From: Rothia nasimurium
GTDB taxonomy: Bacteria; Actinomycetota; Actinomycetes; Actinomycetales; Micrococcaceae
Reading direction: 5' to 3'
DNA: 64,000 nucleotides
NCBI RefSeq assembly: GCF_928391935.1
Contig: NZ_CAKMTD010000001.1
Location: forward strand, 496,001 to 560,000
Part shown: piece after piece, positions 53,073 through 64,000 of the stretch
Position numbering within the stretch: position 1 is the stretch's first letter
Layout: each line of letters starts with the position of its first letter
Program-made: the position numbers and the translations under genes
The notes under the pieces: generated by a model
The model's input: only the letters and a program-made list of their open reading frames with translations
Database searches by the model: none
What the model was told of the DNA's origin: nothing

Positions 53073-54200
53073 TTACTTGATGTAGGGGGTGACGTTGACG
53101 TCGATTCGCTGGAAGGATTTGAGGTCGGTGTAGCCGCAGGTGGCTAGGGCTCGTTTGAGGGCACCGACCAGGTTAGCGCTACCGTCGGTGTGGGAGGAGG
53201 GGCCGTAGAGCACTTCTTCCAGGGTGCCGACGGTGCCCAGCTGGGTGCGGACGCCGCGGGGGAAGTCCTTGGAGTGGGCTTCGTTGCCCCAGTACCAGCC
53301 AGCTCCGGGGGCTTCGGCGGCGCGGGCCAGGGGGGCGCCGATCATGACGGCGTCAGCACCCATGGCCAGGGCCTTGACCATGTCGCCGGAGCGTCCCAGG
53401 GAGCCGTCGGCGATGACGTGGACGTAGCGGCCACCGGATTCGTCGAGGTAGTCTGAGCGGGCTGCGGCGACGTCGGAGATGGCGGTTGCCATACCGGCCT
53501 GAATGCCTAGGCCGCGGCGGGTGGTCAGAGCTGCGCCGCCGCCGAAACCTACCAGGACGCCAGCTGCGCCGGTTCGCATGAGGTGCATGGCCGGGGTGTA
53601 GCCGGTGACACCACCGACGAGTACAGGAACGTCTAGTTCGTAGATGAACTTTTTGAGGTCCAGGGGTTCGTGACGGGTGGAAACGTGCTGGGCTGAGACG
53701 GCTGCCCCACGGATGACGAAGAGGTCTACGCCTGCCTTGACGACGGTCTGGTAGAACTCCTGGGTGTTTTGCGGGGTCAGGGAGCCTGCCACGATGACAC
53801 CTGATTCGCGGATTTCTGCCAGGCGGGCGGTAATCAGTTCAGCCTTGATGGGTTCGGCGTAGATTTCCTGCATGCGGCGGGTGGCGGCCGGGGCGTCGTC
53901 GCCGCTCAGAGCGTTGATTTCGTCGAGCAGGGGCTGGGGGTCCTCGTAGCGGGTCCAGAGGCCTTCGAGGTTGAGGACGCCGAGGCCTCCTAGCTTGCCG
54001 AGGGCAATGGCGGTAGCCGGTGACATGACCGAGTCCATGGGGGCGCCGATGATCGGGGTGTCGAACTTGAAGGCGTCGATCTGCCAGCTGAGGTTCACGT
54101 CGTTGGCGTCGCGGGTACGGCGGGTGGGTACCAGGGCGATTTCGTCGAGTGAGTAGGTACGGCGGGCACGCTTGGACATACCAATCTGGATGTCGGTCAT
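53073..54200 (-). CDS. guaB3: GuaB3-type IMP dehydrogenase-related protein
   Basis: 375 residues, a shorter relative of GuaB found in actinobacteria. It has the IMPDH TIM barrel (DFDTPIIGAPMDSVMSP, AAGVLVGFGGGAALTTRRGLGI), but the catalytic Cys of the GSICTT loop is missing (GGAALTTRR) and there are no CBS domains. The role is unsettled: GMP reductase-like or regulatory. It is next to guaB in a cluster, as usual in this group. Start 54200; the terminators around it suggest its own promoter. Confidence 0.9.
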   Translation of the reverse strand: MTDIQIGMSKRARRTYSLDEIALVPTRRTRDANDVNLSWQIDAFKFDTPIIGAPMDSVMSPATAIALGKLGGLGVLNLEGLWTRYEDPQPLLDEINALSGDDAPAATRRMQEIYAEPIKAELITARLAEIRESGVIVAGSLTPQNTQEFYQTVVKAGVDLFVIRGAAVSAQHVSTRHEPLDLKKFIYELDVPVLVGGVTGYTPAMHLMRTGAAGVLVGFGGGAALTTRRGLGIQAGMATAISDVAAARSDYLDESGGRYVHVIADGSLGRSGDMVKALAMGADAVMIGAPLARAAEAPGAGWYWGNEAHSKDFPRGVRTQLGTVGTLEEVLYGPSSHTDGSANLVGALKRALATCGYTDLKSFQRIDVNVTPYIK

Positions 54201-54248
54201 CGTCTTCCTTTCACCGGTTAGTGGGCCGGTTAGCTTGAGTTTGGGTGG

Positions 54249-54284
54249 GCCCCGTCCCGCCTGATCTTGGTGTCGGGACGGGGC
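54249..54284 (-). terminator. Terminator downstream of guaB
   Basis: GCCCCGTCCCG / CGGGACGGGGC, perfect 11-bp arms. Confidence 0.7.
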
Positions 54285-54300
54285 ACGTCACGGGGTGGCC

Positions 54301-55869
<1,569 letters not shown>

Positions 55870-55985
55870 TTAATCTTAGTCGGGTTGGCCCCGATGTGCG
55901 AGTGTGTGCCGGGGTGCCGGGCTACCACTTGCTCACATCAGGGTTTTTCCCTCGTGTATCTAGCTCAACCCTTTTTCTGTTCTTA

Positions 55986-58181
55986 CTATTCCACGTCCTC
56001 GCCGGTGGTGCCTGCAGGGTGGATGTCGAGGGTAGGCTGGCGGCTGGTTTCGGCGCGGTTTAGGGCTTCTAGCAGGCGGGGGTTGAAGTAGGGGCCGAGG
56101 GTTTCGATGTAGGTTGCGGTGATGTGGTCGTAGTCGAAGTAGGTGTAGATGTTGCCGATGGAGGCAGGGCAGGCGTTGTCTGGGCAAACCAGGTCTGAGA
56201 GGTTGAGGGCGGCAAAGCCGGGGTGGGTGGGTTCGAGCTCGGTGAGGGGGTTGACGGTGACGTCCTGGCCGGGGTCCATGATGCAGTCGTCGGAGGAGCC
56301 GAAGGTGTCCATGCAGGTCTTGTGCATGGTTTCCATGCGGGGAGTGTCGCGCAGGCCGATCACTGAGATTCCGGCTTGGGTGAGTTCTTCGATGCGGGCG
56401 AGGGAGTCTGTCAGGGGGGCGTCAGGAGTGTTGGCTTCTGATTTGGTGCCGTGGAGGAGGACGGCATCTGGCTTGAGTTGCTGAATGAGGGCGGCGCTGT
56501 CTGTGGCGAAGGTGTCGCACTCGTAACCGCTGGCGTAGGCGGCGTTGTCTCTTGGCCCGAGGAAGCACCCGGGGCTGGTGAGGGCAAAGACGGTCCAGCC
56601 TTGTTCTTCGGCGAGGGGGCGTAGGGCAGTGAGCCACATCTGCATGTGGGAGTTACCCCAGGCTACGAGTGTGCGGGTGGGGTGTTCCTGGTGGGCGAGG
56701 ACGGTACAGCGGCTGGCTAGGTCTTCAGGCAAGGTGAGGTCGGGGGCCACGTCCGCGCAGTGTGAGCCCAAGTCGGCCCAGTCGGCGTCGAGGACAGCCC
56801 GGATCGGCAGGACGGTGGCGTCCTCGTCCCCGTGGTATTGGAAGGCGGGGTTCAGGACGGCTGCCCCCACGTTGTTGTCCGCCCGGTTGGCTTCAGCTTG
56901 GACGGCCTGCCGGTGGATGGTGGAGGTCCAGGTGGATGCTGGCACGAGGGCAAGGGCCAGGCAGGTCCCGATGAGGGCTAGGGAGGCTAGGGTTGATCGG
57001 TTGGGTAGGCTCCAGGTACTGAGCGGCTTTTCAACGAGTTGGGTCAAGCCCCAGGCCACAACCCCGGAGAGGACCAGTAGGACAATACCAGCTAGAAAAC
57101 CTGCTTTTTCCTGCTGGGTTTGGGCAAGGTAGAAAACCAAAATTGGCCAGTGCACCAGGTAGAGGGCGTAGGAGAAGGAACCCACGGCCAGGAGCGGACG
57201 GGAGGTCAGCAGCTTTTCTGGCCCCCACCGGGTGCCCGTATCCCCTGCACTGATGACCAGGGCAGCAGCGAGGGTCGGCCAGAGCGCAACGTACCCGGGG
57301 AAGGTGCCGTTAACGTCCAGGACGAACCCGCAGGACACGATGGCGATAATTCCCACCCAGCCCATGACGGCCCGCACCATCTTGGGTAGGCGCACCGTTG
57401 GGAGCCACAGAGCCACCAGCGAGCCGATAGCAAATTCCCACAAACGGGCTTTGACATCAAAATAAGCGGTCTGCTGGCTGGAGGCGGTTTCTTGCACTGA
57501 ATAGGCTAGTGACAGCATAAAAATGATGCCGAACCCCACCGTCAGGGCCAGACGCCCCAGGGTGGCGCCCCGCCGTCCTAGCAGCAGGGCAACCAGCACT
57601 ATCAGCGCAGGCCAGAGCACATACACCTGCCCCTGTATCGACAGGGACCAGAAGTGCCGCAAGGGAGAAGCCTGGGAGGTGTCTGCCGCATAGTAGTCCA
57701 CAGCGTTCTCAATTGACCATAGGTTGTGCTGGTAAAGTGCTACCGCCTTGGCCTCGTCCAGGATCGAAAGCCACCGTTCAGCCGGTATGAAGAAGGAGGT
57801 ACCCAGCAGGGTCAGGGCTACGGTGAGGGCGGCTAGGGGCAGTAGCCGCTTGAAGACATGCACCCAGTAGGAAACCAAGGTTTTCAGGCCGAACCAGGTA
57901 CCGGGCCCGACGAGCTGACCGCCTTCAAGTTTGCGGGCAAAAGAGCCGGTGAGCAAGAAAGCTGAGACGAGCAGGAACACGTCAACGCCACCCGAGACTC
58001 GGCCAAACCAGAAGTGGTAGGCAGCGACCAGGAGCAGGGCGAGCGCCCGCAGGCCCTGGATTTCAGGACGCCAGGCCCGTTCGGCCTTCTGCACGATCAT
58101 GGGGAGGGATTCGGTGCGGGGACGGACGCCGCCGGTGCCGGTAGCTCCTGGCCCCGTTGAGCCGGTACGGTGGTTGCTCAT
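55986..58181 (-). CDS. Acyltransferase-3/SGNH protein (OatA-like)
   Basis: 731 residues. The N-terminal half is an acyltransferase-3 membrane domain with about ten helices (EIQGLRALALLLVAAYHFWFGRVSGGVDVFLLVSAFLLTG contains the conserved His and the SGGVDVF motif). The C-terminal SGNH-type domain has the nucleophile Ser in WGNSHMQMW, and a D..H pair near the end (DYDHIT). OatA-type proteins O-acetylate peptidoglycan MurNAc, giving lysozyme resistance; others modify surface polysaccharides. The exact acceptor is not known. The C-terminal tail is rich in Ala and Gly. Confidence 0.88.
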   Translation of the reverse strand: MSNHRTGSTGPGATGTGGVRPRTESLPMIVQKAERAWRPEIQGLRALALLLVAAYHFWFGRVSGGVDVFLLVSAFLLTGSFARKLEGGQLVGPGTWFGLKTLVSYWVHVFKRLLPLAALTVALTLLGTSFFIPAERWLSILDEAKAVALYQHNLWSIENAVDYYAADTSQASPLRHFWSLSIQGQVYVLWPALIVLVALLLGRRGATLGRLALTVGFGIIFMLSLAYSVQETASSQQTAYFDVKARLWEFAIGSLVALWLPTVRLPKMVRAVMGWVGIIAIVSCGFVLDVNGTFPGYVALWPTLAAALVISAGDTGTRWGPEKLLTSRPLLAVGSFSYALYLVHWPILVFYLAQTQQEKAGFLAGIVLLVLSGVVAWGLTQLVEKPLSTWSLPNRSTLASLALIGTCLALALVPASTWTSTIHRQAVQAEANRADNNVGAAVLNPAFQYHGDEDATVLPIRAVLDADWADLGSHCADVAPDLTLPEDLASRCTVLAHQEHPTRTLVAWGNSHMQMWLTALRPLAEEQGWTVFALTSPGCFLGPRDNAAYASGYECDTFATDSAALIQQLKPDAVLLHGTKSEANTPDAPLTDSLARIEELTQAGISVIGLRDTPRMETMHKTCMDTFGSSDDCIMDPGQDVTVNPLTELEPTHPGFAALNLSDLVCPDNACPASIGNIYTYFDYDHITATYIETLGPYFNPRLLEALNRAETSRQPTLDIHPAGTTGEDVE

Positions 58182-58308
58182 CGTAGTCTGCCCCTCCCCC
58201 AGGTGTCCTTCTGCCGCAGATCTTTATTGATACTGATCGTTCAGTTTTCTCTGCAAGGTTGCATGCTATCGCAGCTACCTGCCCAGCCGGAGCCTCATCA
58301 TGCAAAAA

Positions 58309-58339
58309 GCCCGCTACCGTGTTGCTCACGGTAGCGGGC
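58309..58339 (-). terminator. Intrinsic terminator of groEL
   Basis: GCCCGCTACCGTG / CACGGTAGCGGGC, 13-bp arms, followed on the minus strand by TTTTT. Confidence 0.9.
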
Positions 58340-58359
58340 CTAAAACCTACAGGAGGGAC

Positions 58360-59958
<1,599 letters not shown>

Positions 59959-60003
59959 TTACTTCTTTCTTCAGATCTAACGGGTAAGTAGGGGCGTTAG
60001 AAC

Positions 60004-60291
60004 TTAGGAGACAACAGCCAGAACGTCACGGGCTGACAGGATCAGGTACTCGGCGCCGCCGTACTTAACCTCGGTGCCACCGTACTTGGAGAAGATCACG
60101 ACGTCGCCCTCAGCTACGTCAACGGGGATGCGGTTGCCCTTGTCGTCGATGCGGCCGGGACCAACAGCGATAACCTTAGCCTCCTGGGGCTTTTCCTTAG
60201 CGGTATCGGGGATGACCAGACCTGATGCGGTGGTCTGCTCTGCTTCAACGATCTGAACGACAATGCGGTCTTCGAGGGGCTTGATAGCCAT
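60004..60291 (-). CDS. groES: Co-chaperonin GroES (10 kDa)
   Basis: 95 residues from ATG 60291 ([13 protein letters not shown], the family start); the frame extends 6 more residues. Caps the GroEL ring. Contains the mobile loop ([25 protein letters not shown]). Beginning of the groESL operon, with the CIRCE element about 105 bp upstream. Confidence 0.97.
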   Translation of the reverse strand: MAIKPLEDRIVVQIVEAEQTTASGLVIPDTAKEKPQEAKVIAVGPGRIDDKGNRIPVDVAEGDVVIFSKYGGTEVKYGGAEYLILSARDVLAVVS

Positions 60292-60396
60292 GGTGAGGTA
60301 CTCCTTCAAGTGAGGTCTCAGCGTAAAACTTATGGGTGACCACAGGGCACTAAGGCGGCCTGCCCCGGTATCGTCGCGGTGTTACCGGTAGCCGTT

Positions 60397-60423
60397 TTAG
60401 CACTGTCAGCGGTCAAGTGCTAA
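60397..60423. promoter_or_regulatory. CIRCE element (HrcA operator)
   Basis: TTAGCACTG-N9-AAGTGCTAA, against the consensus TTAGCACTC-N9-GAGTGCTAA; two changes next to the spacer. Upstream of groES, where HrcA represses groESL until heat shock. Confidence 0.9.
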
Positions 60424-60555
60424 CTAAAACTTTATTCCCCTCGCCCCCGCCGGGCAAGATAAGGCGCAGGTTTCGCAATCAGCGCACCGACAGCGACACC
60501 CCTGATGCGCCATAAAATACAGGTTATAGACCACCTACCCAGCAGAAAGGCACAC

Positions 60556-61788
60556 ATGCTCAAACTCATCTTCTGGCCGGTGCTCGTCCCCACCTTCCTC
60601 TTCGCCGCCGGCTTTGGGGCCGTCGTCCCCATCCAAATCATTGCAGCAATACGGCTAGGCGCTTCACCCGAACTTGCCTCCCTCCTCATCGCCGCCACGG
60701 GCGTCCTGGCCCTCATCTGCACCGTCCCGGTGGGGGCAGGCATCGACCGTATCGGCGACAAACGCTCCATGACCCTGGCAACCCTCTTCGCGGGTGGAGC
60801 CCTCACCCTCAGTGTCCTCTCCCTCACCCTGCCCCTCACCTGGGCCCTTACCCTCTACGTCCTAGCCCACCTCGCCCGCGTCCCCTCCACCGTCGCCTGG
60901 GGGCTTGCCCGCCAAGCCGTCCTCGCAGAAACCGTAGCCCCCGACGACCGTGGCAAAGCCATGACGGCCCTCGGCGGCGCCCAACGCGCAGGCTCCCTTG
61001 CCGGGCCCCTCGTCTCCGCCCTCCTCCTGCTCTGGCTCCCCCTCTGGACGGTCTTCCTCCTGGCCCTCGCCCTCGTCCTGGCAGCCACCATCTGCCTCCA
61101 CATCCGCAAACTCAATCAACGCTTCGATACCGCCACCAGCACAGCCCGCTCAAACCGCACCGATGAAGATTTGGCCCTCACCGTCCGCTGGCCCGCCGTC
61201 TGGGTCGCAGGCCTGGGCATCATCACCCTGGCGGTAGCCCGTGTCACCCAACCCATCCTTGCCGCCCTCTGGGGCCTACACCTCAGCTGGAGCGACTCCC
61301 AAATCGCCCTCGCCATTGCCCTCGGTTCAGCCCTCGAAATGCTCCTCATGGTCCCCGGCGGCTACCTCAAAGACCGGGTAGGACGCTCCGCCGTACTCGC
61401 CCTCTGCCTGGGCTTCTTCGGCGCCGGTTTCGTCCTCGTTCCCCTTGCCCCCACCAGCATCGGCTTCATCTCAGGCCTCACCCTCATGGCCATCGGCAAC
61501 GGCTTCGGAGCCGGTATCAACATGACCATCGGGGCTGACCTCTCCCCCAACGTCGGGCGAGCCAAGTTCCTCTCCATCTGGTCCATGTTCTCCCAGGTCG
61601 CCATCCTGGCCGGGCCCCTTGCCGTCTCTGGCATCATGCTGGTCTCATCACTCCCGCTGGCCTTTACCGTCATCGGCTCTAGCGCCCTGGGCGGGGCCGT
61701 CTGGGCCCTGGCCACCCAGCCCATCACCAAGCTACCCACGGGGAAGAAAGCAGATAAGGGGCAGGACGAAGCGCCTTCTGGAACTTAA
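60556..61788 (+). CDS. MFS transporter (drug/efflux-like)
   Basis: 410 residues from ATG 60556 after AGAAAGG. About 12 membrane segments; the loop GIDRIGDKRSM between helices 2 and 3 resembles motif A, and PGGYLKDRVGRS is the second copy in the other half. Substrate unknown. Its last codons (ADKGQDEAPSGT) lie in sequence copied just downstream: GATAAGGGGCAGGAC recurs as the left arm of element D and TCTGGAACTTAAT recurs after it. Confidence 0.85.
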   Translation: MLKLIFWPVLVPTFLFAAGFGAVVPIQIIAAIRLGASPELASLLIAATGVLALICTVPVGAGIDRIGDKRSMTLATLFAGGALTLSVLSLTLPLTWALTLYVLAHLARVPSTVAWGLARQAVLAETVAPDDRGKAMTALGGAQRAGSLAGPLVSALLLLWLPLWTVFLLALALVLAATICLHIRKLNQRFDTATSTARSNRTDEDLALTVRWPAVWVAGLGIITLAVARVTQPILAALWGLHLSWSDSQIALAIALGSALEMLLMVPGGYLKDRVGRSAVLALCLGFFGAGFVLVPLAPTSIGFISGLTLMAIGNGFGAGINMTIGADLSPNVGRAKFLSIWSMFSQVAILAGPLAVSGIMLVSSLPLAFTVIGSSALGGAVWALATQPITKLPTGKKADKGQDEAPSGT

Positions 61789-61813
61789 TTGGTTGGGGTC
61801 GAGGCGGGGAGAT

Positions 61814-61930
61814 AAGGGGCAGGACAAAGCGCCACGCCCGCGACCCTCTTGATCCTCGCGCTGGGGCGCTCGGACCAATTCACGCCAGCCCCGAGCCAGC
61901 GGGCGTATGGCGCTTCCCCCCTGCCCCCTT
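61814..61930 (+). repeat. Long palindromic element D (core family)
   Basis: Arms AAGGGGCAGG..AAGCGCC..GCCCGC and GCGGGC..GGCGCTT..CTGCCCCCTT. Core GACCCTCTTGATCCTCGCG...AATTCACGCCAGCCCC. 25 nt after the stop of the MFS gene, in sense orientation. Its left arm copies the 3' coding sequence of that gene (61753-61770). Confidence 0.85.
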
Positions 61931-61968
61931 GATGTGCAATCTGGAACTTAATGGGTTGGGGACGGGGC

Positions 61969-62069
61969 GGGGCAGACCCGCTTGCGCCGACTGACCCTCT
62001 CGGGCTCGCCCTGGGGGCTCGCCCGATTCACGCCAGACCCAGCCAGTCGGCTTTCAGCGGGTCTACCCC
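61969..62069 (+). repeat. Long palindromic element E (core family)
   Basis: Arms GGGGCAGACCCGC (61969-61981) and GCGGGTCTACCCC (62057-62069), one mismatch, with inner CGACTG/CAGTCG. Core CTGACCCTCTCGGGCTCGCC...GATTCACGCCAGACCC. It follows D and a repeat of TCTGGAACTTAAT-GGTTGGGG. Together D and E fill the 335-bp gap. Confidence 0.85.
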
Positions 62070-62123
62070 ACCCCTCTTGCTCCTGTGCCAGCCAGTTATC
62101 CCCCCACCCCTTAAACTAAGTGC

Positions 62124-63404
62124 ATGACCTTTTTCCCCCGCGCCGGTGCCCACCCCTTCTCAGCTGACCAGCTGGCCCTCCTTGACCAGCTCGCCCCCTA
62201 CAACCCGGCTGACTCCCTGCAGGCAGTCAGTAGGCTCCGGGCCCAGGGGGTAAACGCCGACGACTCCTCAGCCCTGCTGACTCAGGCCCGTCTACGCACC
62301 CTGGGGGCTACCAAGTTCGGAAAAGACGCCTCACACATGCTTTTCACCGAGGCAGGCTATGAGCAGGCTACCCGCGCCGCCGTCGCCGACCACCACGCCA
62401 CCCGATTCCGGGCCGCCGGGTTAACCTCTGTTGCCGATTTGGGCTGTGGCCTAGGGGCAGACTCCCTGGCCTTTGCCCGCGCGGGGTTAGCGGTGACGTC
62501 CGTTGAGCTTGACCCCGCTACAGCGGCCCTCACCGCCCACAACCTCTCCCCCTACCCGGCTGCCCAGGTACTCGTGGGCAATGTGGAAGACATTGAGCTC
62601 GAAAAACTCACCATCGTAACCGGCGAGCGCGTCGCCGCCCTCTGGCTAGACCCAGCCCGCCGGGAGGTTGAAGGCGGCGCAACCACCTCCCGCCTTTTTG
62701 ACCCCGAAGCTTTCTCCCCGCCTTTTTCCTTCCTGCAGAAGCTGGCTGCTACCGGGATTCCGATGGGGGTCAAGCTGGGCCCGGGCCTGCCCCACGAGGC
62801 CATACCGAGCGGGGTTGAGGCCGAGTGGGTCAGCCACGGTGGGTCCGTGGTTGAGGTGGTGCTCTGGTTCAATGCCCTGGCCCGCCCCGGGGTTGCCCGG
62901 TCGGCGACGGTGCTGGGGGCGGACGCCACCGCCCGGCAGGTGCTGGGTGAGATAAGTTCTCCCCTGGCCGCGTCAGCTGATGAAGAGCCGGTTGAGGTCA
63001 CTGAGTTGGGCGCTTACCTGATTGAGCCAGATGGGGCAGTAGTGCGCTCCCACCTGGTGGCTGACTTCGCCCGAACCATCGGGGCTACCCTGCTGGATGA
63101 AAATATCGCCTACCTGACGTCAGACTCCCCCGCCACTAGCCCGCTAGGCCGGGCCTACCGCGTCCTGGGCACCCTGCCTCTGAACGAGAAGAAACTGCGC
63201 CGCTGGGTCAAGGAAGAGGGCATCACCGCCCTGACCGTTAAAAAGCGGGGGGTTGATGTGGTTCCTGAAAAGCTCCGGGCAACCCTGCTTGCCGGGGTGA
63301 AAAAGAAAAAGGGGACGGCTGGCCGCGAAGCCACCCTGATTCTGACCCGTCTGGGCGAGGGCGCAGCCTCCCAGCGCCTGGCCATCTGGGCCGAACCGGC
63401 CTAG
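62124..63404 (+). CDS. Class I SAM-dependent methyltransferase with THUMP-like C-terminus
   Basis: 426 residues. SAM-binding motif I ADLGCGLGADSLAFARAGLAVTSVELDP, then the C-terminal region RRWVKEEGITALTVKKRGVDVVPEKLRATL, which matches THUMP-like domains of this actinobacterial methyltransferase family. The DPARRE motif after the SAM domain (WLDPARREVEGGATTSRL) is typical for the family. The target (likely RNA) is not established. Begins MTFFPRAGAHPFSADQLALLDQLAPY. Confidence 0.88.
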   Translation: MTFFPRAGAHPFSADQLALLDQLAPYNPADSLQAVSRLRAQGVNADDSSALLTQARLRTLGATKFGKDASHMLFTEAGYEQATRAAVADHHATRFRAAGLTSVADLGCGLGADSLAFARAGLAVTSVELDPATAALTAHNLSPYPAAQVLVGNVEDIELEKLTIVTGERVAALWLDPARREVEGGATTSRLFDPEAFSPPFSFLQKLAATGIPMGVKLGPGLPHEAIPSGVEAEWVSHGGSVVEVVLWFNALARPGVARSATVLGADATARQVLGEISSPLAASADEEPVEVTELGAYLIEPDGAVVRSHLVADFARTIGATLLDENIAYLTSDSPATSPLGRAYRVLGTLPLNEKKLRRWVKEEGITALTVKKRGVDVVPEKLRATLLAGVKKKKGTAGREATLILTRLGEGAASQRLAIWAEPA

Positions 63405-63514
63405 TTTATTACGTCTATCTCACTAGGAGCGTCATAGAGTGAGCCTGATTCTTCTGCGCTAGCCCCTGCCCCTAAGATAGAACCAGCACCGCACCGAGAC
63501 CCTGGAGCCAGCGC

Positions 63515-64000
63515 ATGATTTTTCATCCCTCAGACCAGTCCACGATTGGAGTGGAATGGGAGGTCGCTCTCGTCGACCCCGAAACCCGCGAACTGGCCTC
63601 CCGCGCGGACGAGGTCCTGGCCTGCCTCCAGGAGCAGGCCTCCCAGATTCTTGAACCTGCCCCAGATCGGGCCCACATCACCGGCGAATTCCTCAACAAC
63701 ACCGTTGAACTCGTCACCGGCATCTGCCGAACCCCGGAGGAAGCCGCCGACCAACTCACCTTAGCCACCGGCGTCCTGAAATCCGTTACCGACCAGCTGG
63801 GCCTGGCCTTCTTCTCAGCGGGCACCCACCCCTTCTCCCGGGCCCTGGACCAAAAAGTCGTTGATAAGGACCGCTACCTGCGGGTGCTCGACCGCTCCCA
63901 GTTCTGGGGCCGCCGTCAAATCATCTACGGGGTACACGTGCACACCGGGGTCAATTCCCGTGCGAAAGCCCTACCGGTGCTCAACGGGCTCACCAACTTC
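63515..64000 (+). CDS. Glutamate--cysteine ligase-like (YbdK family), 5' part
   Basis: 162 residues before the window edge. GVEWEVALVDPETREL near the start and GEFLNNTVELVTGI are the metal and glutamate-binding part of GCS2/YbdK carboxylate-amine ligases; YGVHVHTGVN carries the conserved His pair. In actinobacteria these may make gamma-glutamylcysteine-type products or serve ergothioneine synthesis (EgtA). Start ATG 63515. 110 bp after the methyltransferase gene, same strand. Truncated at the right edge. Confidence 0.85.
   Translation, partial: MIFHPSDQSTIGVEWEVALVDPETRELASRADEVLACLQEQASQILEPAPDRAHITGEFLNNTVELVTGICRTPEEAADQLTLATGVLKSVTDQLGLAFFSAGTHPFSRALDQKVVDKDRYLRVLDRSQFWGRRQIIYGVHVHTGVNSRAKALPVLNGLTNF

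Noticed and set aside
61814..62069. Integron attC sites
   Set aside because: The conserved part is the centre, not the ends; no GTTRRRY/RYYYAAC pair and no integrase in the window.

Overview
The window looks like chromosome from a high-G+C actinobacterium of the Micrococcaceae, most likely Rothia or a close relative. The evidence is gene content and order: azlCD beside a divergent lrp, guaB-guaB3-surf1-DUF3817-guaA, galU next to 5-formyl-THF cyclo-ligase and an FmdB zinc ribbon, groESL behind a CIRCE box, an rmuC/ispH/xseAB block, and several (A/S/T/E)-rich lipoproteins. The genus is inference. There is no phage, transposase, CRISPR array, rRNA or recognisable tRNA.

Layout. 0-7 kb: a cut-off lipoprotein, thymidine kinase, a CPA2 antiporter, a LysP-type lysine permease, OsmC, and an Lrp regulator divergent from an AzlCD exporter. 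7-15 kb: thiol peroxidase, a short UvrA paralogue, a lipoprotein, an MFS transporter, YjdM, a HepT/MntA toxin-antitoxin pair, and ychF. 15-19.6 kb: an ABC exporter with its own two-component system, then a frameshifted double acetyltransferase. 19.7-29.6 kb: housekeeping genes (SMR pump, rmuC, ispH, xseAB, alaT-type aminotransferase, an osmoprotectant-type binding lipoprotein, Nudix, MscS). 29.6-40.3 kb: a LysR-like effector protein without a DNA-binding domain, a VTT-type membrane protein, a possible small RNA, CYTH/CHAD, a SepX/GlpR-like membrane protein, galU, folate cyclo-ligase, FmdB, and a large DUF4011-type helicase-like protein. 40.4-48.3 kb: an alpha-glucoside utilisation locus (RpiR regulator, PTS EIIBC, two GH13 alpha-glucosidases). 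49.7-55.8 kb: GMP synthesis genes. 56-64 kb: an OatA-like acyltransferase, groEL/groES, an MFS transporter, a methyltransferase, and the start of a glutamate-cysteine ligase-like gene.

The unusual material lies between and at the ends of the ordinary genes. (1) Five long imperfect palindromes (about 100-170 bp) share a conserved core (GACCCTCT ... ATTCACGCCAG) but have outer arms that differ between copies and still pair within each copy. Four lie 10-26 bp after a stop codon and the fifth follows the fourth directly; all are in the sense orientation of the preceding gene, so they look like a family of 3'-UTR RNA or DNA structures. (2) The HepT/MntA module sits between two 52-bp copies of the 3' end of ychF, and the last 12 residues of HepT are those of YchF. 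(3) An A+T-rich orphan gene lies inside a broken array of a 93-bp repeat; each complete unit carries an intrinsic terminator. (4) A 31.2-kb intergenic region encodes a candidate structured small RNA or small ORF. (5) An 18-bp perfect stem covers the start of the rpiR-type regulator. (6) The DUF4011-type protein has lost its Walker motifs.

Limits: all calls were made by reading the sequence, with no database search, folding or alignment program.
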